Part shown: piece by piece, positions 36,553 to 45,097 of the stretch
How positions within the stretch are numbered: the first letter of the stretch is position 1
How the letters are laid out: each line of letters opens with the position of its first letter
Source: Flammeovirgaceae bacterium SG7u.111
GTDB taxonomy: Bacteria > Bacteroidota > Bacteroidia > Cytophagales > Flammeovirgaceae
Direction: 5' to 3'
DNA length: 64,000 nt
Assembly (NCBI GenBank): GCA_034044135.1
Contig: CP139021.1
Span: forward strand, 6,796,001-6,860,000
Translations under genes and position numbers: made by a program
The notes under the pieces: model-generated
What the model was told of the DNA's origin: nothing
Seen by the model: only the letters and a program-made list of their open reading frames with translations
Databases searched by the model: none

Positions 36553-36794
36553 ATCAGTCATTACTGAATTTACAAAATAATCTTCTACATAGGATAACAA
36601 ACAGAGAATATGTTCCAAAATATAGCTTGGGCAATTTTCACATTATGTTAAATAGAAGCGTGGACTTATCTATCTTAATCTGGCAATTCAACGCATACCA
36701 CCCTTTGGAATTTCTAGTTTTGTCCCTACCTTCAAGATTTTATAATAGACCTATCTTAAAAGAAACATTACTTCAATACAAACCCAACAATAAC

Positions 36795-37334
36795 ATGTCA
36801 GAACTAAAACAACTAAGCTCCAAAGTAGTCTATAAAAATCGCTGGATGTCGGTGAGAGAAGATAAAGTTCAACGCCCAAGCGGTTTAGAAGGAATTTTTG
36901 GTGTAGTGGACAAGCCAGATTTCGTTGTGATCATCCCCTACCAAGATGGTTATGTCCATTTGGTAGAGCAATACAGGTATCCTGTGGAAAAGAGATTTTG
37001 GGAATTTCCCCAAGGCTCTTGGGAATTGGAAACTGATAAAAGACCAGAAGAAATAGCCATTGGAGAACTGAAAGAGGAAACGGGACTTACGTCAAGCAAC
37101 ATGAAGTACGTTGGGCATCAATATTTGGCTTACGGATATTCTAGCCAAGGTTATCATATTTTTTTGGCAACTGATTTGACTCAAAACGAGACCGAATTGG
37201 AATCGGAAGAAGAGGATTTGATCACTTCTAAGTTCAGCATAGAGGAATTTGAAAAGATGCTTACCGATGGAACCATAAAAGATGCAACCACGCTCTGTGC
37301 CTATAGCTTAGCCAAAATGAAAGGAGTGCTTTGA
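36795..37334 (+). CDS. NUDIX hydrolase
   Basis: 179 residues from the Met at 36795 (MSELKQLSSKVVYKNRWMSV). Upstream in-frame Met codons give a tail that looks untranslated. The Nudix region is EFPQGSWE...RPEEIAIGELKEETGL, with two extra residues in the loop and Gly replacing the usual Arg of REL. This variant is shared by a group of putative ADP-ribose or nucleoside-sugar diphosphatases. It hydrolyses a nucleoside diphosphate linked to X, substrate unknown. The long region before it holds the repeat array. Confidence 0.85.
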   Translation: MSELKQLSSKVVYKNRWMSVREDKVQRPSGLEGIFGVVDKPDFVVIIPYQDGYVHLVEQYRYPVEKRFWEFPQGSWELETDKRPEEIAIGELKEETGLTSSNMKYVGHQYLAYGYSSQGYHIFLATDLTQNETELESEEEDLITSKFSIEEFEKMLTDGTIKDATTLCAYSLAKMKGVL

Positions 37335-37396
37335 TATGAAGTTGATTCTCTAAAATAATTAACTAATTTACCTCAATAACAAACTGACCCTCTGCT

Positions 37397-37795
37397 ATGA
37401 ACACCAAAATTCTAATGATCTCAAGTGCCTTCACCTTAGGCATGGTGGGAATTGCCTTATCATTTTTACCCGCTGAAATTGCCCAGTACCTAAATATCGG
37501 ATCAGACGCCATATCTGCGCTTCCCTTACAGCTTCTTAGCTCCTTATATTTGGGATTTGCCATATTAAACTGGATGGCTAAGGACAACCTGATCGGCGGA
37601 ATTTACAGCAGGCCAGTTGCCATTGGAAATATGACGCACTTCATCGTAGGCGCACTTGCCTTGATCAAAATGGTTACTAACATCCAATCACATCGCGAAA
37701 TCGTCATCGCACTCACAGTAATATATGCTATTTTTGGCATTTGCTACGGTTATGTTTTTATGACCACCCCAAGTCAAGTAGGAAGCAAAAAATAA
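37397..37795 (+). CDS. Small four-helix membrane protein
   Basis: 132 residues with four predicted membrane helices (about 5-27, 40-60, 74-92 and 102-124) and short loops. It resembles small inner-membrane proteins found beside stress or transport genes in Bacteroidota, but I recognise no named family. It lies 18 bases before the VanX-like gene and is probably co-transcribed with it. Confidence 0.6.
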   Translation: MNTKILMISSAFTLGMVGIALSFLPAEIAQYLNIGSDAISALPLQLLSSLYLGFAILNWMAKDNLIGGIYSRPVAIGNMTHFIVGALALIKMVTNIQSHREIVIALTVIYAIFGICYGYVFMTTPSQVGSKK

Positions 37796-37813
37796 TTTTA
37801 CCCAACCACAACT

Positions 37814-38551
37814 ATGAAAAAGACTCTCTCTCTCTCATTGTTCATGTCCATTCTTTTTCTTTTCTCTTGTAAGAAAGAAGAAAAAGCAGGCTTGGTAGAA
37901 GAAACAAAGACAATAGAAATTGATTCAGCCCAAGTGCAGGAAACCGAAACTGCTTCGGAACTCAACCAAGATTCCCTCGCCTATTGGAAGTCCATCGAAC
38001 TACTTTCAGACACGGCATTGGTGGATTTGAAAAAGCTACATCCTGCCTTTATTCTCGATGTGAAATATGCCACTACCGATAACTTCACCAAGCAGGTATT
38101 GTACGAATGTGAGAAATGTTTGCTTCGCAAAAAACCAGCCCTTGCCCTTATAGAAGCGGCGAAATTTTTCGAAGGAGAAGGCTACAAGGTAAAGCTCTTT
38201 GATACGTACCGACCAAACTTTATCCAGTGGAAAATGTGGGAGATCGTATCCGATCCACGCTATGTGGCTGATCCCGCCAAAGGCTCCATGCACAACCGTG
38301 GTGCTGCCGTAGACCTAAGCCTGACCGACACAGAAGGAAACGAACTGGAAATGGGCTCGCCTTACGATTTCTTCGGGCAAGTCTCCCACCACGCCTACCA
38401 AGACCTGCCCAAAGAGGTGTTGGAAAGGAGAATCTATCTCAAAGAAAGTCTAGCAAAATTCGGCTTCGACCCCATCACCTCCGAATGGTGGCACTACTCC
38501 TACCGAGATGGGCATTACAATATTTTGAATGAATCTTTTGAGTGTGAGTAG
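37814..38551 (+). CDS. D-alanyl-D-alanine dipeptidase, VanX/DdpX family, lipoprotein
   Basis: 245 residues. A lipoprotein signal (SILFLFSCKKEE) is followed by the M15D peptidase. Zinc ligands lie in SMHNRGAAVDL and SEWWHYSYRD, and the catalytic/base Glu is in the latter. It cleaves D-Ala-D-Ala, releasing D-Ala for reuse, and sits outside the cytoplasm, unlike VanX of the glycopeptide-resistance operon. No vanA/vanH genes are nearby, so it probably serves peptidoglycan turnover rather than resistance. It is followed by repeat copy 1. Confidence 0.9.
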   Translation: MKKTLSLSLFMSILFLFSCKKEEKAGLVEETKTIEIDSAQVQETETASELNQDSLAYWKSIELLSDTALVDLKKLHPAFILDVKYATTDNFTKQVLYECEKCLLRKKPALALIEAAKFFEGEGYKVKLFDTYRPNFIQWKMWEIVSDPRYVADPAKGSMHNRGAAVDLSLTDTEGNELEMGSPYDFFGQVSHHAYQDLPKEVLERRIYLKESLAKFGFDPITSEWWHYSYRDGHYNILNESFECE

Positions 38552-38595
38552 TTCAGGTTGCGAGTTTCAGGTTACGAGTTACAGGTTTAACTTAA

Positions 38596-38696
38596 CTCTC
38601 GCTCGGCTCTGTCGAGTGAGGAATATTTTCGGGCGTCCTCGCCCAAGGTAGCCAGAGGCTACCAAAATAGTTGCCACTCGGCTGGAGCCGAGCGGC
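38596..38696 (+). repeat. 101-bp structured direct repeat, copy 1
   Basis: Copy 2 is at 39962-40062, the same length and direction with about six substitutions. It contains three hairpins in a row: GGGCG-TCCT-CGCCC, GGTAGCC-AGA-GGCTACC, and CTCGGC-TGGA-GCCGAG. The substitution in the second hairpin falls in the loop. It lies between the VanX-like gene and the lipoprotein gene. Confidence 0.9.
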
Positions 38697-38714
38697 TTGT
38701 AAATAATTTTAATT

Positions 38715-39920
38715 ATGAAAACCCATTTTTTAATATTTCTATTTTTAGCGATAACCCTTACAGGCTGTAAAAACGACTTTTACGGTAAGACTTGGATTCC
38801 TGTTTTTGTGGAGGAGGATGGAGAAAGCCTTGAACCCAAACTACTTGATGGGTACAACATTGGTTTCAATTTTAAAAATGATACAACTGCTGAATATCAT
38901 AATTTCAGAGGGAACTGGTTAGAGGAAGAGTCAATTGAATTCACTTCTGAAAAACAATTCAAACATATAAGCAAAAAGAATAAAGTCTACCTACATGATA
39001 TTCTTTTTCAGTCAAAAGATAGCTTAGTTATTCAATATCATTCTTCTACTTCTGATAGCAGTAATAGTTTCTTCATAAGATATATCCCTATCCCTCAATC
39101 AAAAATTTATTCTTCTACCGATGAAATGAAGTTTTTCTTACTGAACAATTATTGGATATATGAAATCGATAGCATGCATTATGAAGTAGAATTTAGTTTT
39201 AATAAAAGCATTAGTAAAGGCTATATAGATGCTTACGACACAGAGTATCAATGTACAGTCCATCAATATACAAATGGAAAATACCAAGAAACAATGAACT
39301 GGAATTGGAACTTAGTTCAAAATGGTGATACCTTCATTTTGCAAATAGGAGATATTTATAATCACTATTATACCTATGAAACGTTTTATATTACCTCAAT
39401 GACTGATAGTTCTTTAACTACTAGTGCTTGGTATAAGGGGAAAAAAGCAAATGTGACTTTCAAGCAGAAAACTTATCAATCAGACTATTGGAATAGCGTA
39501 CGGCTTATTCTAACTTCAAAGAGATGGAATATTTCAGAAGCTAAAATCATAGAAAATGAATTGGACCTTGGAACGATGTATGGACTCACTTCAATAAACC
39601 CTGATTTAACTTTAAAGGAGGATGATTTACATAGCAATATTTTAAGCTATAGATTTGACTCCAATAAAAGTTTTCAACTGTTAAAAGGAGGAACAATTAT
39701 TCAAGAGGGTTCTTGGCATTTATACCCTAACGGTACAATATTATCACTTTACAACCATCGCAAGGTTGATAATGAGTACTTTTACTCCATTCCAAATACA
39801 CATATCAATATTTTGAGCATTGAGGATAGTATTCTTAAGATTCGCAAATGGGAAGAGTTTTATTTAAACAACCAAGATTACTCCTTTATTTCTAAAGAAA
39901 CCATCCAAGTCTGGAAGTAA
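38715..39920 (+). CDS. AT-rich hypothetical lipoprotein flanked by 101-bp direct repeats
   Basis: 401 residues with a lipobox (LFLAITLTGC) and a mature part rich in Asn, Ser, Tyr and Thr. It has duplicated-looking segments beginning with NYWIYEIDSMHYEVEF and RWNISEAKIIENELDL, in which Trp/Gly-rich strand pairs suggest lipocalin-like or tandem beta modules. No named family. Its codons are clearly more AT-rich than those of the VanX-like gene before it, and a 101-bp repeat lies at each end. It may have been acquired or moved as a unit with these repeats. Confidence 0.6.
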   Translation: MKTHFLIFLFLAITLTGCKNDFYGKTWIPVFVEEDGESLEPKLLDGYNIGFNFKNDTTAEYHNFRGNWLEEESIEFTSEKQFKHISKKNKVYLHDILFQSKDSLVIQYHSSTSDSSNSFFIRYIPIPQSKIYSSTDEMKFFLLNNYWIYEIDSMHYEVEFSFNKSISKGYIDAYDTEYQCTVHQYTNGKYQETMNWNWNLVQNGDTFILQIGDIYNHYYTYETFYITSMTDSSLTTSAWYKGKKANVTFKQKTYQSDYWNSVRLILTSKRWNISEAKIIENELDLGTMYGLTSINPDLTLKEDDLHSNILSYRFDSNKSFQLLKGGTIIQEGSWHLYPNGTILSLYNHRKVDNEYFYSIPNTHINILSIEDSILKIRKWEEFYLNNQDYSFISKETIQVWK

Positions 39921-39961
39921 TCAAATCACGCTTTGCCCCCAAGCTTGGACTTAAGAATCAT

Positions 39962-40062
39962 CTCTCGCTCGACCCTGCCAAGTGAGGAATATTTTCGGGC
40001 GTCCTCGCCCAAGGTAGCCTGAGGCTACCGAAATAGTTGCCACTCGGCTGGAGCCGAGCGGC
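39962..40062 (+). repeat. 101-bp structured direct repeat, copy 2
   Basis: It matches copy 1 at 38596-38696, with six or so differences clustered in the first 20 bases. All three hairpins remain intact. It ends 20 bases before the stop codon of the convergent MFS gene. Confidence 0.9.
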
Positions 40063-40081
40063 ATGAATGCGGCTAAAAAAA

Positions 40082-41416
40082 TCACACAACTGCTTTTGCC
40101 CCCTTCCTCATAAAGCCCATGTTGGCTGTTGCCAAGAAGGCTGCCCCGAGGATAAAGAAGATGATCATGGCTAAGAGGCTGTTACGCATGCTGCCTGTGA
40201 GTTGTTCTATGAAGCCGTAGGAGAAGGTACCGATGACGATGGCTACTTTTTCGGTGATGTCGTAGAAGCTAAAGAAAGAGGCGGTGTCTTTGGAGGTTTC
40301 GGGGATAAGCTTGGAGTAGGTGGAGCGGGAAAGTGATTGTACCCCTCCCATCACAAAACCTAGCACAGCTGCCAATATGAAAAATTGGTATTCCTCTTGG
40401 AGTAGATATCCTCCTACACAAACGCCCATCCAAATCAACACGGCGAGCATCAGGGAAAATTTGTTGCCTTTTTTCTCAGAAATAAAAGCAAAAACATACG
40501 CCCCTAGCACGGCTACTATTTGCAAGAGCAAGACCACCATAATGAGCTTGTCACTTTGCATATTTATTTCGGCTTCGGCAAAAAGTGGAGCGAGCAACAT
40601 AACGGTTTGTACACCCATGCTGTAGAAGAAAAAGGCGGTAAGAAAACGGATGGAAACATGTCGGCTTCTGAGCTGAGCCAGTACTTCTGTAAGCTCTTCA
40701 AAGCCTTTGCCTATTACTTTTTTGGAAAGTTTATTCCCCGTTGGTCTGTCTTTCAGATACTTAAAAGCAATGTGGGAAAACAAAAACCACCAAATGCCTA
40801 CTTGTAAGAAAGCCAAGCGAGTAGCCTCACCCGTACTCGCTATCCCAAACGCTTCATAATTCATGATCAAGACCAAATTGGCTACCAACAAAATTACGCT
40901 ACCGATGTAGCCCATGGAAAAGCCCTTGGCACTAACCCTATCAAGTCGATCTGGAGTAGCTATTTCAGGCAGAAAGGCATTGTAGAACACCAATGCACCG
41001 GCATAGCCCACACTAGCAAGCACAGCACAGGTGATACCATATTCGATATTCCCCCCGTGGAAAAAATAAAGCGCCAAGCAAGCCAATGAACCTGTGTAGG
41101 TAAAAAGCCGCATGAAAAACTTTTTCCTTCCACTATAATCGGCTATGCCCGAAAGAATGGGCGATAAGAAAACGATGATGAGGAAGGAGAAAGAAATGGC
41201 ATAGGTATAGAGCACCGTGTTTTTAATCTCCAAACCAAAGAAATTGAGCATATCCCCACCAAAGGCTTCCCTGGTAGTTGCGCTATAATAAACGGGGAAG
41301 ATTGCCGCGGTGATAGTAAGGTTGTATACCGAATTGGACCAATCGTAAGAACACCACGCGTTTATGGTTTTCTTATCGTTGAGTGGCATTGCCGCAGTTT
41401 CAGAGGGTTGGTTCAC
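40082..41416 (-). CDS. MFS transporter, UMF1 family
   Basis: 444 residues with about 12 membrane helices. The N-terminal INAWCSYDWSNSVYNLTITAAIFPVYY is the UMF1 (Atg22-like) signature, and the later YAGALVFYNAFLPEIA and GGVQSLSRSTYSKLIP are characteristic of bacterial members. It exports an unknown solute, perhaps amino acids. It is on the same strand as the adenosyltransferase but separated by a hairpin terminator. Confidence 0.88.
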   Translation of the reverse strand: MNQPSETAAMPLNDKKTINAWCSYDWSNSVYNLTITAAIFPVYYSATTREAFGGDMLNFFGLEIKNTVLYTYAISFSFLIIVFLSPILSGIADYSGRKKFFMRLFTYTGSLACLALYFFHGGNIEYGITCAVLASVGYAGALVFYNAFLPEIATPDRLDRVSAKGFSMGYIGSVILLVANLVLIMNYEAFGIASTGEATRLAFLQVGIWWFLFSHIAFKYLKDRPTGNKLSKKVIGKGFEELTEVLAQLRSRHVSIRFLTAFFFYSMGVQTVMLLAPLFAEAEINMQSDKLIMVVLLLQIVAVLGAYVFAFISEKKGNKFSLMLAVLIWMGVCVGGYLLQEEYQFFILAAVLGFVMGGVQSLSRSTYSKLIPETSKDTASFFSFYDITEKVAIVIGTFSYGFIEQLTGSMRNSLLAMIIFFILGAAFLATANMGFMRKGAKAVV

Positions 41417-41499
41417 GTTTTAAAAGGTTTTGTTTGGATTAACCCCCGAAATATAGGAAGAAAGTTACGGGTTTCAAGTTTCGGGTAGCGGGTTGGGCG

Positions 41500-41537
41500 A
41501 AAAAATTAACGACGTTACTTGAAGTAACGTCGTTAAT
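41500..41537 (-). terminator. Terminator after the cobalamin adenosyltransferase gene
   Basis: A perfect 15-bp stem (41505-41519 with 41523-41537) with a 3-base loop, followed on the minus strand by a T-run. It lies about 50-80 bases downstream of the adenosyltransferase stop. Confidence 0.85.
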
Positions 41538-41562
41538 ATGGGATTTTACCTATACCTTATTT

Positions 41563-41587
41563 GAGACGCCCAGATTGGGCGTCTCTA
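41563..41587. repeat. GAGACGC-family hairpin that supplies the adenosyltransferase stop
   Basis: GAGACGCCCA (41563-41572) and TGGGCGTCTC form a hairpin with a 3-base loop. Read on the minus strand it begins TAGAGACGC, and that TAG is the stop codon of the adenosyltransferase (41585-41587). This is the same arrangement as the palindrome at 24052. Confidence 0.8.
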
Positions 41588-42172
41588 CGCCTTGCTGTTC
41601 CTAAATCGCTTGTAAAGGAAGAGTTTCCATTTTTCTTCGGCTACGCCCACTTTGTCCATTTCCGCCCTTGCCATGATGAAAAACAAATCTGAAAGTCGGT
41701 TGACATACGCAACAATGTATTCTTCTACGCAGTCGGGATCTTCGAAAGCGAGGGTCACCAACCTTCGTTCTCCACGCCTGATCTGGGTGCGGCAAAGGTG
41801 GCACAAGGCTGAAACTTCATTGCCCCCAGGTAAAATAAAATAATCGGAAGGTTCGCCCATGCCTGCTTCTAGCTCGTCTATCCATTTCTCACAAAACTCA
41901 GGACCATCTACTGGCTTGTCGTTTTTGTTTTCTTTGTTTGAGTCGGAAGGCCTGGCGAGGTGGGACATCATGTCCATCAGATCTTTTTGGATTTTGTGCA
42001 AGCCGGTTTGCCACTCATGGTCAGGGCCAAGCTTTGCCCTCAACATCCCTATGGTGCAGTTTGCCTCGTCGAGTGTACCATTACATTCTATGCGGGCAGA
42101 ATCTTTTCTTTCCCTTTTACCGCCAAAAACACCGGTCATGCCTTTGTCGCCTTTTCTTGTATATACTTTCAT
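41585..42172 (-). CDS. pduO: Cob(I)alamin adenosyltransferase, PduO type
   Basis: 195 residues, five-helix bundle enzyme. The N-terminal MKVYTRKGDKGMTGVFGGKR holds the ATP-binding TRxGDxGxT, and the C-terminal VAYVNRLSDLFFIMAR is the conserved helix. It transfers the 5'-deoxyadenosyl of ATP to cob(I)alamin, making coenzyme B12. It has no B12 riboswitch of its own in the 395 bases before it, but lies just downstream of a B12-controlled uptake operon whose terminator separates them. Its TAG stop is provided by a repeat element. Confidence 0.93.
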   Translation of the reverse strand: MKVYTRKGDKGMTGVFGGKRERKDSARIECNGTLDEANCTIGMLRAKLGPDHEWQTGLHKIQKDLMDMMSHLARPSDSNKENKNDKPVDGPEFCEKWIDELEAGMGEPSDYFILPGGNEVSALCHLCRTQIRRGERRLVTLAFEDPDCVEEYIVAYVNRLSDLFFIMARAEMDKVGVAEEKWKLFLYKRFRNSKA

Positions 42173-42566
42173 TGGTTTATGGTTTTTTCTTTTCTAATTC
42201 TTATTTCAAGAAACTGCAACTCACAAAATTTCTTTAAGCTTTACGAATGGTTGCTGGTTTCTAGTTCCTTGTTACTAGTTTTTTAAAAATTTTAAAACGG
42301 CTTATAGTTTATGGATAAAACCCATTGCTAGAAGTCCCGTTCAAGTGCAAAATAATTTTGGCTTTAGCCCAAACTACTTGAAGAAGTTTCCTAAAGTAAC
42401 TGGTTTCACCTGCGAAGTATTCTTTTCTTAAAACAAGCATTTTTTCAAATCGAAAAAACTCCTGAGCTGCAGAGCGACCCAGGAGTAAATTTGGATATAA
42501 ATTATTTATAAAATCGTTAGAAGCTGTTTGAGCTTTTAGTTTCTGTTAAAGTGACTTCTTATTCTT
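42173..42566. other. Intergenic space between adenosyltransferase and TonB receptor
   Basis: It contains short-word repeats (42247-42281) resembling those after pyrF, one copy of the 40-base repeat at 42336-42377 ending TTTGGCTTTAGCCCAAACTA, and the terminator at 42452-42486. No coding frame is supported. Confidence 0.6.
42452..42486 (-). terminator. Terminator of the B12-uptake operon
   Basis: On the minus strand a 7-bp stem (42480-42486 with 42458-42464) is followed by a T-run, about 80 bases after the TonB receptor stop. Confidence 0.7.
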
Positions 42567-45023
42567 TTAGAACCTAAAACGATATTTTGCCATGAAATTC
42601 CTTCCCATTAGGTTGTAGCCACGTTTCTCGTAATAGTTCTCATCGGTAAGATTAGCTACTTGTAGCACTACTTCGTGAGAAGGTGTGAAACGGTAGCCTG
42701 CTCTTAAATCGAGAGTCATAAATGGAGGATATTCAATCTCTATGTATTGGCTGTAGCTACTCCAATCACGGTCGTAGCGGTTGCCCACATAGCGCCCCGT
42801 TAAGCCTACTGATATCTTCTTCAGATTATCGAACTCTATCCCAAAGTTGATGTTCTCTTTGGCTACGTTGTGCATGTTTGTCTCAATTGGTTCGCTCACG
42901 CCATAGTGGTCGGCAATCTCTTTCGATTCAAGGATAAATACTGGGTTGGCAAATACTCTCAAAGAATAGCTATTTGCCGCCAACGAACCAAAGTCAAATG
43001 CGATGTTCATTTCCAATCCGCTCAAGGTACTTTTATCTGCATTGATGTAAGAAGTAACCGATGCAATAGTGTCGCCCGCTGGGGTCAATTCTATTCCAGT
43101 TGGGTAAGTCACTTCTTCCAAAGCATTGTTTTTGAACTTCGTGTTGAAATAAGTAGCGCTTAATAGGAATCCATTTTTGGCAGAACCGTCATAGGTAAAG
43201 CCAAGGTCAACGGTGGCGCTTTCTGGATTTTTCAAATCGGGATTTCCTTTTGTGATATTTACATTACCCGGCTTGCCCCATACACTGCTTTCGCTGTAGC
43301 CAGCTACATTGAATACCGAAGCAGGTGTGAAGCCTTTTCCATAAGTAGCTTTTAGGCTAAGATCAGGTAGTAGTTTGTAATTCAAGCCCAAACTTGGGTT
43401 AAACATGTTGATATCCTGATTCCTATCTTCATTCTCTATCAGGTCTGTCTTCTTGAAATCGTATTGCACCATTTCGTAGCGCGCACCCAGTTGGGCAATC
43501 AGTTTATCATTTAGCAAATTGAATTGTGCCTGTGCATAAACGCCTGTTGAGATATAAGCATAATTTGGATTGTAAGGGGCAATACCCGTTCCGTCTTCGG
43601 CAAATCTTTCTGAAGTGTAGCTAGCATTGTTGTGATCCAATCCTACCGTGAGCAAGTGCTTGCCAAAAGTAGTCCTGTTTTTCACCTGAAAACCTTTCCA
43701 ATCGTTGGTATTATCTGCCGATTTGTATGGATCTATCGCATCAACTTCGCCTGTAGTCCAGTTCGATTCATAAACCTCGTACCGAGCTGAAGATTCCGTA
43801 CCAATAAACCCTGTGATGCTCAGTTCATTATTTTGATTTAGCTTACCCGTTACATTCACGTCGTAAGAATTTCTTGCAACATCTTTCAAGCCGGGGTATT
43901 TATCTTCATCGGCAATGTCACCAGGGCTGTTCACATCATTGGCTATCAACATATCTCCCTTTACATCTATCCTCCAGTTGCTGTTCAACCGATAACCAAG
44001 GCGAAGTGCTCCAGCAATTTTATTATAGTTCGTATGTGCTCTTGTTTCTCCATCTCCACGGTTATCCATCACTGTTGCAGTAGAATCATTTGCTCTGAAA
44101 TGCTGTGTTGCTTCATCCCAGCCAAAAGCATCTCTGAACACATTTCCTCCACCCATTTTGAAATCATCATTTTGGTTGAAATAATTCATACTCGCATCAA
44201 AATCGAGTTTTTCAGTAATATTTCCCCCAACACTTCCTCCAAAGTTGAAGGTATTGTACGAACCGTACCCTCCATAGGCGTTACCACTAATTTTACCTCG
44301 CGTTTTTTTGGTAATAAGGTTGATAACACCTCCCATTGCTTGTGCGCCGTAAAGCGCCGAAGCTGGTCCTTTCAAGACTTCTACTCGCTCTACATTGTTC
44401 ATGTCTACAAGGGCTAGGTTGGTTGCTGCGGCAGGTCTTCCGTCTATCAAGAGTAAGGTGCGCTGGTTCAACCCGCTAAACTGAGGACGGAAACCACGGA
44501 TACCTACGCCAGAAAGCATACCAGGGTACTGTACCACATCTACTCCTGCATTTTTCTTTAGCACATCGGTAAGGTCAGCTGCTACTGTATTTTCAATGGT
44601 TTTGGCAGAAATAACTTCTACACGCTGGGGAACATCTTTGATATACGCTCCCGTTCTGTTGGCTGTTACCACAACCCCATCTAATAATTGCCCGCCTTCT
44701 TTGAGGGTGATCTGCAAATCATCACCCAGTTCTACTTCTTGGCTGGTAAAGCCTACATGGCTAATCACCAATATCGTTGACCCTTGAGGCACGTTGATGG
44801 CAAATTTTCCATCTGCATTGGTAATTACACCAATGGTGGTGCTCTTTACCAATACATTTACACCTGGAATAGGCAAATTGTCTTCCGACATCACCGTTCC
44901 ATTGACTAACCTGCTCTGAGCCGATACTGAACTGGGAAAGAGACTAACCAAACCAGTCAGTAACAGGCCCAAAAACAAGTTGGTAAATTTCTTATAACCT
45001 AATAGTAGATTTTCAGTCTTCAT
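42567..45023 (-). CDS. TonB-dependent outer-membrane receptor, probably for cobalamin
   Basis: 818 residues: signal peptide, then a carboxypeptidase-regulatory-like domain (about 36-120, VNGTVMSEDNLPIPGVNVLVK), plug domain (about 125-240, RVEVISAKTIEN, with VLKGPASALYGAQAMGGVINLITKK), and a 22-strand-type barrel ending in a C-terminal Phe (KYRFRF). It imports a large nutrient using TonB energy. The ligand is inferred as cobalamin, because it follows the B12 riboswitch and a binding-protein gene 74 bases downstream of that gene. Confidence 0.92.
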   Translation of the reverse strand: MKTENLLLGYKKFTNLFLGLLLTGLVSLFPSSVSAQSRLVNGTVMSEDNLPIPGVNVLVKSTTIGVITNADGKFAINVPQGSTILVISHVGFTSQEVELGDDLQITLKEGGQLLDGVVVTANRTGAYIKDVPQRVEVISAKTIENTVAADLTDVLKKNAGVDVVQYPGMLSGVGIRGFRPQFSGLNQRTLLLIDGRPAAATNLALVDMNNVERVEVLKGPASALYGAQAMGGVINLITKKTRGKISGNAYGGYGSYNTFNFGGSVGGNITEKLDFDASMNYFNQNDDFKMGGGNVFRDAFGWDEATQHFRANDSTATVMDNRGDGETRAHTNYNKIAGALRLGYRLNSNWRIDVKGDMLIANDVNSPGDIADEDKYPGLKDVARNSYDVNVTGKLNQNNELSITGFIGTESSARYEVYESNWTTGEVDAIDPYKSADNTNDWKGFQVKNRTTFGKHLLTVGLDHNNASYTSERFAEDGTGIAPYNPNYAYISTGVYAQAQFNLLNDKLIAQLGARYEMVQYDFKKTDLIENEDRNQDINMFNPSLGLNYKLLPDLSLKATYGKGFTPASVFNVAGYSESSVWGKPGNVNITKGNPDLKNPESATVDLGFTYDGSAKNGFLLSATYFNTKFKNNALEEVTYPTGIELTPAGDTIASVTSYINADKSTLSGLEMNIAFDFGSLAANSYSLRVFANPVFILESKEIADHYGVSEPIETNMHNVAKENINFGIEFDNLKKISVGLTGRYVGNRYDRDWSSYSQYIEIEYPPFMTLDLRAGYRFTPSHEVVLQVANLTDENYYEKRGYNLMGRNFMAKYRFRF

Positions 45024-45097
45024 CTAAAATGAGTATTTAATTAAATTGAAAAAAGTAAGGATAGTTTGCTCGCAACATGTGCGGCTTGAGTAAAAAC

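Noticed and set aside
36234-36554. Minus-strand open frames with a 14-residue periodic peptide across the tandem array
   Set aside because: All three minus frames are open because the 21-bp unit lacks stops on that strand, and no start context or family supports a gene.
37814-38551. Vancomycin resistance gene vanX
   Set aside because: It is a lipid-anchored dipeptidase of the family without vanA/vanH/vanR/vanS neighbours, fitting wall turnover.
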